Part shown: positions 33,728-43,352 of the stretch, piece after piece | Numbering within the stretch: position 1 is the stretch's first letter | Layout: every line of letters begins with the position of its first letter | Origin: Mycolicibacterium boenickei | GTDB taxonomy: Bacteria > Actinomycetota > Actinomycetes > Mycobacteriales > Mycobacteriaceae | Direction of reading: 5' to 3' | Length of the DNA: 64,000 bases | Assembly (NCBI RefSeq): GCF_010731295.1 | Contig: NZ_AP022579.1 | Span: forward strand, 5,208,001 to 5,272,000 | The notes under the pieces: generated by a model | Seen by the model: the letters and a program-made list of their open reading frames with translations, nothing else | Databases searched by the model: none | What the model was told of the DNA's origin: nothing | Program-made: the position numbers and the translations under genes

Positions 33728-35704
33728 TCAGTGGTGGTGGCACGCCGCCGGCGGTGAGGGCGGAACATCCAGAGCCGGATTGCCGTCGAAGAATCCCACC
33801 GGTTTGAGCTTGAAGCCGGTGTAGTGGCACGGCATCACCGGCCAGTCCTCCGGGCAGACCACATGGTGGGCACCCACGGTGTACCAGAGCACGATGTCGG
33901 TGTTCTCCAGCGACGCGTCGTCAGCCACGTACTGCGGCAGCCCCTGCGCCTCGGCGCACTGATACATGTAGTCACCCGCGGCGTAGAGCTCCTTGGGGTC
34001 GTAGCGGGTGACCCACAGGTTGTGCTGGACGAACCGGGCCCGGTCGTAGATCACCGACCCTTCCTGCACCATCACCGGGACGATGTCCTTGGGCATCAGC
34101 TTGTAGCCCACCGGTGCGCCGAACTCGTTGAGCTTGGCGGGGTTGACCACCTTCCAGTACCGGCCCGTCGAATGCTCCCAGTCCCGGGCGCCGCCGGCCT
34201 CCGACGCGACCAGGGTGTCCCGGGTGATCCAGGCGTTGTGGTGCGGGTTGAGCTCCGGATCCGGCTCGGGCACCGAATCCACCTCGTACACACTGTTTGC
34301 CGGGCCGTCGACGCTCATGTCCATGCGAAAGTTGAAGAAGTGCTGGTGGTTGGGTCCGTACATCCCGGGCGCCACCATCTTGCCCCAGCGCGGCGTCTCG
34401 CCGTCGGGAATCGCACCGGTGGTCAGCACGCCGGTGAGTTTGACCTCCATCTCGATGGACGCATCGTTGTAGAAGTACCAGAAGAAGCCGTACTCGTAGT
34501 TGCCGACCGTGCAGATCATCGAGATCACCAGCCGCCGGGACCGGCGGACCTCGACCTCGCCGGTGCGGAAATCGGTGTGCTTCCAGGAGATCCCGTAGTC
34601 CTCCTCATGCATACAGATGGCGTTGGGGATGGTGACGGCGTTGCCGCTGGAATCGTTGACCGTGCCGTCGAAGTAGAAGATCTCGCCGAGACAGTCACAG
34701 CCAAGGGTCAACGGGTTGGCCGAGAAGCCCATCCCCACCTCGCCCATGTCGAAGACGTTCTTGTTCCAGTGCGTCGGCGACGAATCACCGTAGGGCACGA
34801 CCATTTCCGACAGTGCGGCGCGATACATGATGGGCCGGACCTCGCCACGGTCGGCGTAGGTCACCTCGTGCAGCACCAGGCCCTCGCGGGGGTTGAACCC
34901 GACCCGCAGCGACCATTTCTGCCAGGTGACGTTCCATCCGTCGACTTTGAAGCTGGGCCCGTGCGGCTGGGTGATGTCGATCGCCTTGACGTCGTCGCGA
35001 AACTGCGTGAACGCGGGTCGGTTGTCGGGCGTGAACATGAATTGCCCGGAGTAGTTGCCGGCCTTGGACGGCAAGGGGACCGCGCCGTGGTCCTCGATGT
35101 CGATGATCTCCATGCTGTCCAGGTCGAACGTCACGATGAGACCTTCGACGGGCCGCGCGTAGCCGTTCTCCGACGGTGCCGCGCGCATGAAGGTCAGCGG
35201 TCGGCAGATCAGCGGCGAGTTCTCGTAATGGTCCTGCGCGCCGTAGTAGCCGGCCGGCCACGGGTCGATCATCGCCAGGCTGAAGTCGGTGACCCCCCGC
35301 TTGCGCATGGCCTCCTGCCATCGCGGGTCGTCGCGCACCTTCTCCTCCACCCCCGTCATGTGTTCGACGAGATAGGACGGGAACCGGCCGGGAATCGGGG
35401 TCCACGAGTCGATCACCCTCGCGTCGAGGTCGACGACAGCCTCGTAGATCAGCTTGGCGGCACCGTCGTACATCGTCACGAACGCCTGACGCGGCACCTC
35501 GGCCTCCCCCGCGAACGACAACGCGGCAGTCTTGGCCGGCTCGGCCAGCTGAATCATCACGAACTTCAACGTCGGTGTGGCGTAGGCCGATTCGCTGATC
35601 ACGGCAGCGGCCGCCTCGATCTCGGCCCCGGTCAGTGGGTCGAGCGGATAGCGGCCGGCGACATCGGTGGACTCGGTCGGCACCAGGGTGCTGTCCATGG
35701 TCAT
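33728..35704 (-). CDS. Copper amine oxidase
   Basis: 658-residue copper/topaquinone primary-amine oxidase, which deaminates amines to aldehydes with H2O2 and ammonia. The topaquinone precursor is Tyr403 in GNYEY; the likely catalytic base is D319 (NVFDMGE). Copper ligands H453 and H455 are in NHQHFF, with a third His near the C-terminus (MPCHYTG). No signal peptide. The start at 35704 overlaps the permease stop as ATGA. Coupling to an amino-acid/polyamine-type permease suggests uptake and oxidation of one amine, such as tyramine, phenylethylamine or histamine; which one is unknown. The C-terminus ends CHHH. Confidence 0.93.
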   Translation of the reverse strand: MTMDSTLVPTESTDVAGRYPLDPLTGAEIEAAAAVISESAYATPTLKFVMIQLAEPAKTAALSFAGEAEVPRQAFVTMYDGAAKLIYEAVVDLDARVIDSWTPIPGRFPSYLVEHMTGVEEKVRDDPRWQEAMRKRGVTDFSLAMIDPWPAGYYGAQDHYENSPLICRPLTFMRAAPSENGYARPVEGLIVTFDLDSMEIIDIEDHGAVPLPSKAGNYSGQFMFTPDNRPAFTQFRDDVKAIDITQPHGPSFKVDGWNVTWQKWSLRVGFNPREGLVLHEVTYADRGEVRPIMYRAALSEMVVPYGDSSPTHWNKNVFDMGEVGMGFSANPLTLGCDCLGEIFYFDGTVNDSSGNAVTIPNAICMHEEDYGISWKHTDFRTGEVEVRRSRRLVISMICTVGNYEYGFFWYFYNDASIEMEVKLTGVLTTGAIPDGETPRWGKMVAPGMYGPNHQHFFNFRMDMSVDGPANSVYEVDSVPEPDPELNPHHNAWITRDTLVASEAGGARDWEHSTGRYWKVVNPAKLNEFGAPVGYKLMPKDIVPVMVQEGSVIYDRARFVQHNLWVTRYDPKELYAAGDYMYQCAEAQGLPQYVADDASLENTDIVLWYTVGAHHVVCPEDWPVMPCHYTGFKLKPVGFFDGNPALDVPPSPPAACHHH

Positions 35705-37263
35705 CGGGGAAGATCCTCCTTGGTTGCAGTCGAGTCGTCGGCGGTGAGGTCGAACACGGCGAGGTGGGCCAGCGCATCCTCCTGCGAGACCTTGTGCGCC
35801 GAGCGGCGGCCGAAGATGTAGACCACCAGCCCGAGTGCGAACATGCCGATGCTGATGCTGCCGACCCACTTCATCCACTCGGCATCCCCGACCCCGGCAC
35901 TGGTGAGCCATGATTTCGCGAACGAGTAGTAGACCCCGCCGATGGTGCCGAGGGTGCCGACGATCACGGTGATCCAGACGCCGACCATGCCGCCGGGGAT
36001 GCGCCAGAAGGCCTCGTTCGCATAGCGATCCGCGTACTTCTTGCGAGCGATGACGACCGGGATCAGAAAGAAGAAGCCGGACAGCAGCCACACGGTCGAC
36101 AGGCCGCCCTGGAGGAAGATCGTCGTGTTGACCAGGCTGCTCTGCGAGTACAGGCCGACGATGAGCAGCGACGAGATGACCCCCTGGATCAGGATGGCGG
36201 ACACCGGATTACGGGTGCGCGGATTGAGATGGGTGAAGATGCGCGGCAGGTGCCGCTCCAGCCCGGAGACGAAGATCAACCGTGAGTAGGCCACCTGATA
36301 CGTCATCAACGCGACGATGATGATCAAGGCGAGTACGACCGCGCAGATCTCCATCAGCCCGGGGAATCCCGCGACGTCCAGCATGCCGATGACACCCGTC
36401 ACGGCGTCGATCTCCGCAGTGGGCAACGCCATCATCGTGCCCAGCGTCGTCAGCAGATAGATGGCGACCAGCGCCGTCGAACCCCAGAGGATCATTCGCG
36501 GGCCGCTCTTGCGCACCGACAGGAACTCCGCACCCATGTTGTACGGCGTCTCCACACCGAGCAGGTAGAGCAGCACGGTGCCGTACAGGAAGCCCGATAC
36601 CGCGAAGTTGGGAATCGTCGCCTCGGACCAACTGAACGGCGTCGCCGAACCGTGCTTCACAGCGAAGAGCACCCCCGAGATGAAGATCGTCAGGGCGAGG
36701 ATGCCGAACACGACGAAGACGACGTTCATTATCCGTTGATTGGCGGCCAGCTTCGCCAGTGCCAATCCGACGACCGTCCACAGGATCACCAATTGCAGGA
36801 TGACGCTCGTCATCACCCCGAGCTCGGTATGGAAGGCCAACAACAGGAATGAGAGGACCACCGCGGGCGATGACGCGGCATTGAGGATCACCGGCACCCA
36901 CGACAGGTAGCCGCCGATGAAGCCCCAGGTCTCCCCCATCGTCCGGGTGGCCCAGATGTAGACACCGCCCTGCCCGGGCCACAGGTTGCCGAGTTCCACC
37001 ACGGCCATGCCGGCCGGGACCAGGAACGTGAGGATGCCCAGCACCCACATGGGGATGGCGGTCCACCCTCCAGTCGCCATCACCGAAGAGCCGGTGATCC
37101 AACAGATGATGAAGACGTAGGCCGCGGTCAGGCCGAAGGTGCTCATCACCTTGGGCAGGATCTGTTCGGGGACCAGCTCGGTGGTCATCAGCTTGTCACG
37201 CTCTGACGGCGCCGCGGCCTCGGTCGGATTGCTCCTCGCGTGCGCGGTCAGTTCTTGTGTCAT
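35701..37263 (-). CDS. APC-family amino acid/amine permease
   Basis: 520 residues with about twelve membrane helices. MSTFGLTAAYVFIICWITGSSVMATGGW and WPGQGGVYIWATRTMGETWGFIGGY are typical of the amino acid-polyamine-organocation superfamily. A ~35-residue hydrophilic N-terminus precedes helix 1. First gene of the operon with the copper amine oxidase (4-bp overlap), so it likely imports that enzyme's amine substrate. 26 bp separate it from the ABC ATPase stop upstream. Confidence 0.9.
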   Translation of the reverse strand: MTQELTAHARSNPTEAAAPSERDKLMTTELVPEQILPKVMSTFGLTAAYVFIICWITGSSVMATGGWTAIPMWVLGILTFLVPAGMAVVELGNLWPGQGGVYIWATRTMGETWGFIGGYLSWVPVILNAASSPAVVLSFLLLAFHTELGVMTSVILQLVILWTVVGLALAKLAANQRIMNVVFVVFGILALTIFISGVLFAVKHGSATPFSWSEATIPNFAVSGFLYGTVLLYLLGVETPYNMGAEFLSVRKSGPRMILWGSTALVAIYLLTTLGTMMALPTAEIDAVTGVIGMLDVAGFPGLMEICAVVLALIIIVALMTYQVAYSRLIFVSGLERHLPRIFTHLNPRTRNPVSAILIQGVISSLLIVGLYSQSSLVNTTIFLQGGLSTVWLLSGFFFLIPVVIARKKYADRYANEAFWRIPGGMVGVWITVIVGTLGTIGGVYYSFAKSWLTSAGVGDAEWMKWVGSISIGMFALGLVVYIFGRRSAHKVSQEDALAHLAVFDLTADDSTATKEDLPR

Positions 37264-37289
37264 TTGAGTCGTCTCCCAATACCGTTGAT

Positions 37290-38018
37290 TCAGCTGAGGA
37301 TTTGTCCGTCTCGCATCCGGACGACACGGCTCGCTTCATCGGCCACCGTGGGATCGTGGGTGCTTGCGACGACCGTGACGCCCAATGTCGAGCACAGGTC
37401 ACGCAGCATGCGCACCACCGTCTCCCCCGTGCGGTGGTCGAGGTTGGCCGTCGGCTCGTCGGCCAGTACCAAGGTCGGGCTGCTGATCAGCGACCGCGCG
37501 ATCGCGGTGCGCTGCTGTTCCCCACCCGACATCTTCGTGGGCTGGTGGTGCACCCGGTGCCCGAGGCCCACCAGCTCGAGCAGTTCGGTTGCGCGCTTGC
37601 GCAACGACTTCCGGTCGTACGGCTCGAACATCAGCGGTAGCTCGACGTTCTCGACCGCGGACAGGAACGGGATCAGGTTGTAGCTCTGGAAGATGAAGCC
37701 GATGGTGTCGTGCCGCAGGGCGGCGAACTGGCTCTCCGTCAACTGTGCGGTGTCCCGTCCGCTGATCGTGACGGTGCCCTTGGTCGGACGGTCCAGCCCG
37801 CCGATGATGTTGAGCAGCGTGGACTTTCCGCTACCGCTCGGTCCCATCAGGCAGACGAACTCCCCCGGCATCACCTGGAGTTCGGCGGCGACGAGGGCCT
37901 TGACCACCTCGTCGCCGAGCTTGTGCAGTTTCCATACGTCGCTGACCTCGATGACCGGCTTCCTGACCGGGTCGGCGTGCTCCGGTGCGGCAGCGGCGGT
38001 GTCGTGAAGTGCGGTCAT
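37290..38018 (-). CDS. ABC transporter ATPase (MacB/LolD type)
   Basis: 242 residues. Walker A GPSGSGKST, Q-loop FIFQSYNLIPFLSAVENVELP, signature MSGGEQQRTAIARS and Walker B LVLADEPTANLD are all intact. The sequence class is that of MacB/LolD/FtsE-like ATPases that pair with FtsX-type permeases, as encoded 7 bp upstream. Substrate unknown; such systems export peptides or lipoproteins, or transmit force across the membrane. Confidence 0.94.
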   Translation of the reverse strand: MTALHDTAAAAPEHADPVRKPVIEVSDVWKLHKLGDEVVKALVAAELQVMPGEFVCLMGPSGSGKSTLLNIIGGLDRPTKGTVTISGRDTAQLTESQFAALRHDTIGFIFQSYNLIPFLSAVENVELPLMFEPYDRKSLRKRATELLELVGLGHRVHHQPTKMSGGEQQRTAIARSLISSPTLVLADEPTANLDHRTGETVVRMLRDLCSTLGVTVVASTHDPTVADEASRVVRMRDGQILS

Positions 38019-38025
38019 GTTCGGC

Positions 38026-38592
38026 TCAGCCTCCCGAGGTCAGGGATCGAATGGGTGGACGTGATGCGGCGTTGAAGGTGGGTACGAAACTCGTTGCGAC
38101 CGCGGCCGCGACGCTGACCGCGACGGCGATCGCCGCGCCGACCGCCAACCCGGAGTAGGACACCCCGGTGGGCGCCAGGCCCACCAGAGCGACCACGACC
38201 CCGGTGACACCTGCGCAGACCGCACCGAGCAGCGAGCCGAGCACAGCGGCCACCACCGGTTCGACGAGGAGAGCGGCGATCACGGGCGCGCGGGGTATGC
38301 CGTTGGCTCCCAGCACCCCGAGTTCACGGGTACGGTGCGCCACGGTGCGGGTGGTGGCCACCGCGACTTCGACCACCCCGACCAGCAGCACGGTGACGGC
38401 GATCAGGATCACCGCCCGGTTGATCTCCTCGGCATGCCCCAGTGCCGCCGACTGCGCACGGATCCCCGACGACATGCCGAATACCAGCACCACCAGGAAG
38501 GCTCCGGTGGCAGTGGTCACCACTGGCAGCACCATCTCGCGGATCCGCCGCCGGGCGGACAGCCAGCCGTAGGCCAGCCCCTTGCTGTTCAC
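38026..38592 (-). CDS. Short FtsX-family ABC permease subunit
   Basis: 188 residues with about four membrane helices and the FtsX C-terminal domain pattern (TRELGVLGANGIPRAPVIAALLVEPVVAAVLGSLLGA). It lacks the large extracytoplasmic domain of full FtsX-like permeases, so it probably forms a heterodimer with the 396-residue neighbour. The GTG start overlaps that neighbour's stop as GTGA; the longer open frame is a shadow. Middle gene of a three-gene exporter operon. Confidence 0.82.
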   Translation of the reverse strand: MNSKGLAYGWLSARRRIREMVLPVVTTATGAFLVVLVFGMSSGIRAQSAALGHAEEINRAVILIAVTVLLVGVVEVAVATTRTVAHRTRELGVLGANGIPRAPVIAALLVEPVVAAVLGSLLGAVCAGVTGVVVALVGLAPTGVSYSGLAVGAAIAVAVSVAAAVATSFVPTFNAASRPPIRSLTSGG

Positions 38593-39779
38593 CTTGCCCC
38601 CAGGAGGTCGACCGGACGTTGCTGCAGCAGCCGATGCACGGGCACCAGGGCGCCGACGATCGCCATCGCCGGCAGGAACGCAGCCACCATTCCGGCCGCC
38701 TGGGCCCATGCGGTCAGCGTGGCGATCTCCGGAATCACCAGTGCCACAGCGATTCCCGCACCCACCACACCGACCGTGTAGGCCGCCACGAAGACGATCG
38801 CCGATTCGACCAGGAAGAAGTACAGCACCTCGTCGGCGAGGCCGATGCTGCTCATGATCCCGAATTCGCGTTTGCGTTCGGCGACGGCGGCCAGGAAGGA
38901 CGAGACCGCGATGACGAATCCCAGAGCCAACCCGATTGTGGAGATCAGGCCCAGCGTCGAGCCGGTGACCTGCCCCGAGAACAGCGCCGAGAACTTCTGC
39001 TCGAAGCTCAGCGGACCCGAACCGCCGACCGTGTCGTAGATCAGCCCGTGACCGCCGGACTCCGGCTGCACCGACGGGTCGGCCGTGGCCGGTAACCCTA
39101 CGGCCGCGCCGAAAGTCTGGCCCAGGTCGCGGCGGTGCTCGCCGCCCGGCGGCGCCGTCACCGTCCACCAGCCGTTGTCGCCTACGAGGAGCCGTGCCAA
39201 CGCGGGCGCCACGGTCATCGACTCCCCTGGCCCCGAGACCCTCGCGGTGAGCGGCAGAGCTCCCACGTCGATCACCTCTCCGGACGCGACCCCCAACCGG
39301 CCGGCCAGACCGGAGCCCAAAACCGCCTCACCAGAAGACACTTCGTCGCTGCCGCGTAGCGATACCGCGGCGCCGTCGATCACCGTCACGCCGGAGATCG
39401 TCATCCGGCCGTGCCAGCCGTCTGGCAGGTCGAACGCCGGCGGCGGCCCATCGGCAACCAGGGCGCGGGCCTCGTTGTCATAGTGCACCCCGGCGGCCGG
39501 CACCACCCACAACTGGGCGTCACCCAGTACGTCGACGACCGAATCAGCCCCGGTGATCGCAAAGCTCGCCGAGATGGTGCGCACCACGGTGACGCAGGCA
39601 ATGGCCAGCGCGATCCCGAGCACCGACAACACAAACCGTTCAGGCCGGCGACGAATGTTGGCCAGCGCGAATCGAATCAGGCACCAGAATGTGCCTCCGG
39701 TCCGCACCGCTGTCGCGATCTCCGGCGATCGACGGGCCGTGGATGCTTGAGACGACGGTATCGAAGCTACGGTCTCCAC
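38589..39779 (-). CDS. FtsX/MacB-family ABC permease
   Basis: 396 residues. One membrane helix near residue 50 (FVLSVLGIALAIACVTVV), a ~200-residue extracytoplasmic MacB periplasmic-core-like domain, and three C-terminal helices with RKREFGIMSSIGL, the FtsX coupling motif. It works with the short permease and the ATPase downstream. The annotated GTG at 39779 has no visible Shine-Dalgarno and lies inside a 15-bp palindrome, so a leaderless transcript or a later start is possible. Confidence 0.85.
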   Translation of the reverse strand: METVASIPSSQASTARRSPEIATAVRTGGTFWCLIRFALANIRRRPERFVLSVLGIALAIACVTVVRTISASFAITGADSVVDVLGDAQLWVVPAAGVHYDNEARALVADGPPPAFDLPDGWHGRMTISGVTVIDGAAVSLRGSDEVSSGEAVLGSGLAGRLGVASGEVIDVGALPLTARVSGPGESMTVAPALARLLVGDNGWWTVTAPPGGEHRRDLGQTFGAAVGLPATADPSVQPESGGHGLIYDTVGGSGPLSFEQKFSALFSGQVTGSTLGLISTIGLALGFVIAVSSFLAAVAERKREFGIMSSIGLADEVLYFFLVESAIVFVAAYTVGVVGAGIAVALVIPEIATLTAWAQAAGMVAAFLPAMAIVGALVPVHRLLQQRPVDLLGAR

Positions 39780-39787
39780 AGTGGAGA
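39773..39787. promoter_or_regulatory. Palindrome over the exporter start codon
   Basis: TCTCCAC-A-GTGGAGA is a perfect 15-bp palindrome spanning the GTG start of the FtsX permease. It may be an operator for an unseen regulator. Confidence 0.35.
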
Positions 39788-39838
39788 ATGCTGCGAGCCG
39801 TGTGTTTCACCCGAAGCAGCTCGCGGTGTCACGCGAGT

Positions 39839-39860
39839 TAACACCCACCGATGGGCGTTA
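39839..39860. terminator. Short hairpin after amiC
   Basis: TAACACCCA and TGGGCGTTA (39839-39847, 39852-39860) form a 9-bp stem with one mismatch around CCGA, about 65 bp after the amiC stop. The rest of the 145-bp gap to the exporter operon holds no gene. Confidence 0.4.
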
Positions 39861-39924
39861 CGTCATGATGTCGCCCTCACAACGGATTTCGTCGCCGTCC
39901 TCCGTAGACGGCTTCAAAATCAAC

Positions 39925-41406
39925 CTACTTCACCGCTTTTCGCGCCCGTTTGCGTGGCGCCGGCGCGGGATCCTGAATCCGCGGCCAGGGCCTGGCCTCC
40001 TCGAGCTCGTAGGCCAGTTCCAACAGCAGCGCTTCGCGACCGCGGGTCGTCGACAGCATCATCCCTGCGGGCAGGCCGCTCGCCGTCTGGGCCAGGGGCA
40101 GCGAGATCGCCGGGTCCCCGGTGGCGTTCTGCAACGGGGTGAAGGCCACCCAGCCCAGCAGCCGGTCGATGATCTGGTCGTAGTCCGCCGTCGGGTCGAG
40201 CCGGCCGATCTCCAGGGTGGGCTCGGCCAGGGTCGGCATGAGCACCGCGTCATAACTGTTCGACAGGTGCTCGGTGATCCGCCGGGACCGCGCCAGCCGG
40301 GCGATCGCCGCCGGGACCCGATACAGGTTGCGAGAGGCATGATGCTCCAGACCGAGGGTCAGGTTGTCGAGCTTGGCGCGGTCGAAACTCGGGCCGAAGG
40401 ATCGCTTCCCGCCGCGCACGAGCGCGTACGCCAGGAACGCCCAGTAGAGCAGGAAATCGTCCTTGAACCGGGCCTGGACCGGATTGCCGATCACCGTGAT
40501 CTGGTGGCCGAGCTCCTCGAGCAGTGCCGCGGTCTTGTGGGTCAGCTCGGTCATCTCGACACCGGCGTCGTGCACGACGGACTGCGTGCACACCGCGATA
40601 CGCAGGCGCTGTTTGCCGGGGCGGCTGACATCGCCGATCGGCGGCAGCTTGGGGTTGCGGTAGACGCGTTCCATCTCCCGCAGCAGTGCGGCGGTGTCAC
40701 GCACCGACCGGGTGAGCACCCCGTCGGACACGATCCGCAGCGGCATCATCCGCATGTCCTTGTCCTGCGGCAGGCGGCCTCGCGTGGGCTTGAGCCCGAC
40801 CAACCCGTTGCAGGCGGCAGGGATCCGGATCGAGCCGCCACCGTCGTTGGCGTGGGCAATGGGGACCACCCCCGACGCGACGAAGGCCCCGGAACCTGAC
40901 GAGGAGGCGCCCGCGGTGTAGGCGGGGTTCCACGGGTTGCGGACCGGCCCGAGTCGCGGATGCTCGCACGACGCGCTGAAGCCGAACTCCGAGAGCCGGG
41001 TCTTGCCCAGCGGCACCAGACCCGTGGCCAGGTAGGCCCGGGCGAAGTCGCCGTTGGCCGGTTCCGGCCGGGGTTCCCACGCGTCGGTGCCGCGCATGGT
41101 CGGCATCCCCGCGACCGCGGCGTTGTCCTTGACGAAGGTCGGAACACCGTCGAAGAACCCGCCGTAGCTGCTGGGTGCGGCGCCGCGGGCGTGAGCCCGG
41201 TCGAAGGCTTCGAAAGCCAGACCGTTGAGGGTCGGATTGACCGCCTCGACCCGCGCGATGGCCGCCTCGATCAGGTCGGCTGCCGATACCCGCCCGGCCC
41301 GCAGTTCCTCCACCAGACCGACGGCGTCATGCTCGCCGAGGGCATCGTCGCCGAAGGCGCTCAGGCGAGTCGGGGCTTTGCGTGCGGGGCGCGGACTGCT
41401 GGTCAC
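39925..41406 (-). CDS. amiC: Amidase, AmiC type
   Basis: 493-residue amidase-signature hydrolase. The Ser-cisSer-Lys triad is K93 (FVKDN), a Ser of GASSSGSG (about 168-169), and nucleophile S192 in DGGGSIRIPA. It cleaves carboxamides; the in vivo substrate is uncertain. Position between the MarR gene and tsf matches Rv2888c (amiC) of M. tuberculosis. The basic C-terminus (APRKRARKAVK) is unusual for the family. GTG start, with an LLM oxidoreductase gene 22 bp upstream. Confidence 0.9.
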   Translation of the reverse strand: MTSSPRPARKAPTRLSAFGDDALGEHDAVGLVEELRAGRVSAADLIEAAIARVEAVNPTLNGLAFEAFDRAHARGAAPSSYGGFFDGVPTFVKDNAAVAGMPTMRGTDAWEPRPEPANGDFARAYLATGLVPLGKTRLSEFGFSASCEHPRLGPVRNPWNPAYTAGASSSGSGAFVASGVVPIAHANDGGGSIRIPAACNGLVGLKPTRGRLPQDKDMRMMPLRIVSDGVLTRSVRDTAALLREMERVYRNPKLPPIGDVSRPGKQRLRIAVCTQSVVHDAGVEMTELTHKTAALLEELGHQITVIGNPVQARFKDDFLLYWAFLAYALVRGGKRSFGPSFDRAKLDNLTLGLEHHASRNLYRVPAAIARLARSRRITEHLSNSYDAVLMPTLAEPTLEIGRLDPTADYDQIIDRLLGWVAFTPLQNATGDPAISLPLAQTASGLPAGMMLSTTRGREALLLELAYELEEARPWPRIQDPAPAPRKRARKAVK

Positions 41407-41428
41407 GCTGCGACGCTAGCAGCCGACA

Positions 41429-42283
41429 TCACTGTGTCCGAGCCACGCTCTGCAGCGCGGCCAGATGCTCATCGACTGTCCGCAGGCCCGCGCCCATGGT
41501 GTTCACCGTGACGTGGGTGGCTCCGGCATCGGCCCATGCCGCGATGTCCGCCGCCGTCTGGTCCGGATCACCGGCCCAGCTCACGCGGCCCTCCATCCCG
41601 ATGGTCGCCGGATCTCGTTCGGCGGAAACGGCGGCCCGCTCGACGCGGGCCCTGGCGTCTTCGAGCTCAGCGCCGGGGCCGACCATGGGGAACCAACCGT
41701 CGCCCAGCCGCCCGGCCCGCTCCAGGGCCCGGGCGGAGGCCGCTCCGAACCACACCGGGATGGGCCGCTGCACCGGCAACGGCGCCAGGCCGGCGCCGGT
41801 CACCCGGTGGTAGCGGCCCTCGAACGTGACCGACGATTCGGTCCACAGCCGACGCATCAGCTCGACCTGCTCCTCGGACCGCTTGCCTCGGTTACCGAAA
41901 TCCTCGCCGAGCGCCTCGTACTCGACCGCGTTCCAGCCCAGGCCGACGCCAAGGCGCAGCCGCCCACCGGTGAGCAGGTCGACCTCGGCTGCCTGCTTGG
42001 CCACCAGTACCGCTTGACGCTGCGGCAGGATGACCACCCCGGTCACCAACTCCAGCGACGTGACGGCGGCCAGGTAACCGAACATCACCATGGGCTCGTG
42101 GAAGGTGGTGTACAGGTCGTAGGGCCCCGCCCAGTCGCGGTGGACGGCCGGATCAGCGCCGACGACATGGTCGTAGGCCAGGATGTGGGTGAAGCCCAGC
42201 TCCTCGACACGCTGGCCGTATGCGCGCACAGCCCCCGGATCTCCGCCGAGTTCCGTCTGTGGAAACACCACACCTACGCGCAT
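41429..42283 (-). CDS. LLM-class F420-dependent oxidoreductase
   Basis: 284-residue luciferase-like monooxygenase fold. MRVGVVFPQTELGGD, then LAYDHVVGAD, GGRLRLGVGLGWNAVEYEALG and VQRPIPVWFGAASARALERAGRLGDGWFP are the standard core segments of the mycobacterial F420-dependent group. It probably uses coenzyme F420 rather than FMN. The ATG at 42283 has GGAGG 6 nt upstream. Downstream of the tsf terminator, so transcribed separately from rpsB-tsf, and likely with amiC. Substrate unknown. Confidence 0.87.
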   Translation of the reverse strand: MRVGVVFPQTELGGDPGAVRAYGQRVEELGFTHILAYDHVVGADPAVHRDWAGPYDLYTTFHEPMVMFGYLAAVTSLELVTGVVILPQRQAVLVAKQAAEVDLLTGGRLRLGVGLGWNAVEYEALGEDFGNRGKRSEEQVELMRRLWTESSVTFEGRYHRVTGAGLAPLPVQRPIPVWFGAASARALERAGRLGDGWFPMVGPGAELEDARARVERAAVSAERDPATIGMEGRVSWAGDPDQTAADIAAWADAGATHVTVNTMGAGLRTVDEHLAALQSVARTQ

Positions 42284-42393
42284 GTCACCTCCAACACCAC
42301 TCCCCAACCCATTCGTACCTGCCACACTCCCACATCGGCAAAGCCGCTCGCCCCCGCGTGAGCAACTACCCGGCACCGACCGGGTCACGAATG

Positions 42394-42437
42394 AACAAAA
42401 CCCCGCGCTTTCCGGGATCGCCGGAATGAGCGCGGGG
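42394..42437 (-). terminator. Intrinsic terminator of rpsB-tsf
   Basis: On the minus strand a 9-bp GC stem (arms at 42429-42437 and 42401-42409), plus an inner CCGGAA/TTCCGG stem, is followed by TTTTGTT. This is the only classical stem-plus-U-tract terminator I found in the window; it lies 69 bp after the tsf stop. Confidence 0.85.
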
Positions 42438-42505
42438 CTTTGCAGCGGGCGGCGACGGCCGAGCCGTCAATCGGGTGTGATGTGCCGCCCGAGTCTTCTG
42501 GTGGG

Positions 42506-43333
42506 TTAGGCCTGGCCGACCTCGAACCGCACGAAGCGGGTCACGGTGACGCCGGCCTCGTCCAGCAGTGCCTTGACGGTCTTCTTGTTGTCGGACACCG
42601 ACGGCTGGTCCAGCAGCACGACATCCTTGTAGAAGCCGGTGACGCGACCTTCGATGATCTTGGGCAGCGCCTGCTCGGGCTTGCCCTCTTCCTTCGCGGT
42701 CTCCTCGGCGATACGCCGCTCGTTGGCGACGATGTCGGCCGGGACGTCCTCACGGGTGAGGTACTTGGCCTTGAGCGCAGCGATCTGCAGAGCGACCGCG
42801 TGAGCGGCCTCCTTGCCCTTCTCCGCGTCCCCGGCGGTGTACTCGACCAGCACGCCGACGGCCGGCGGCAGGTCCGCGGCACGCTTGTGCAGGTAGGTCT
42901 CGACCGTGCCGTCGAAGTAGGCCGCGCGACGCAGCTCCAGCTTCTCACCGATCTTGGCGGACAGGTCCGCGATGGCCTGCTCGACCGTGGCGTCTCCGAC
43001 CTTGGCGGCCTTGAGGGCATCCGCGTCGCTCACCTTCGCGGCTGCCGCGGCGGCCACGACCTGGTTGGCGAGCTCCTGGAATTCGGCGTTCTTGGCGACG
43101 AAGTCGGTCTCGGAGTTCAGCTCGATGAGAGCGCCGTCCTTGGCCGCGACCAGGCCCTCGGCAGTGGCACGCTCAGCGCGCTTGCCGACGTCCTTGGCGC
43201 CCTTGATGCGGAGCAACTCGACGGCCTTGTCGAAATCGCCGTCCGACTCGGCCAGCGCGTTCTTGCAGTCCATCATGCCGGAGCCGGTCAGTTCCCGAAG
43301 GCGCTTGACGTCAGCAGCGGTGTAGTTAGCCAT
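42506..43333 (-). CDS. tsf: Elongation factor Ts
   Basis: 275-residue nucleotide-exchange factor for EF-Tu. [29 protein letters not shown] (UBA-like domain) and [12 protein letters not shown] (the EF-Tu contact, TDFV) are diagnostic. Directly downstream of rpsB (19 bp) as in most bacteria, ending at the intrinsic terminator. Confidence 0.98.
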   Translation of the reverse strand: MANYTAADVKRLRELTGSGMMDCKNALAESDGDFDKAVELLRIKGAKDVGKRAERATAEGLVAAKDGALIELNSETDFVAKNAEFQELANQVVAAAAAAKVSDADALKAAKVGDATVEQAIADLSAKIGEKLELRRAAYFDGTVETYLHKRAADLPPAVGVLVEYTAGDAEKGKEAAHAVALQIAALKAKYLTREDVPADIVANERRIAEETAKEEGKPEQALPKIIEGRVTGFYKDVVLLDQPSVSDNKKTVKALLDEAGVTVTRFVRFEVGQA

Positions 43334-43352
43334 TTAAAGACTTCTCCTGGAA

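Noticed and set aside
33728..36091. 787-residue form of the amine oxidase
   Set aside because: The extra N-terminus is an out-of-frame reading of the permease gene; the ATG at 35704 couples to the permease stop.
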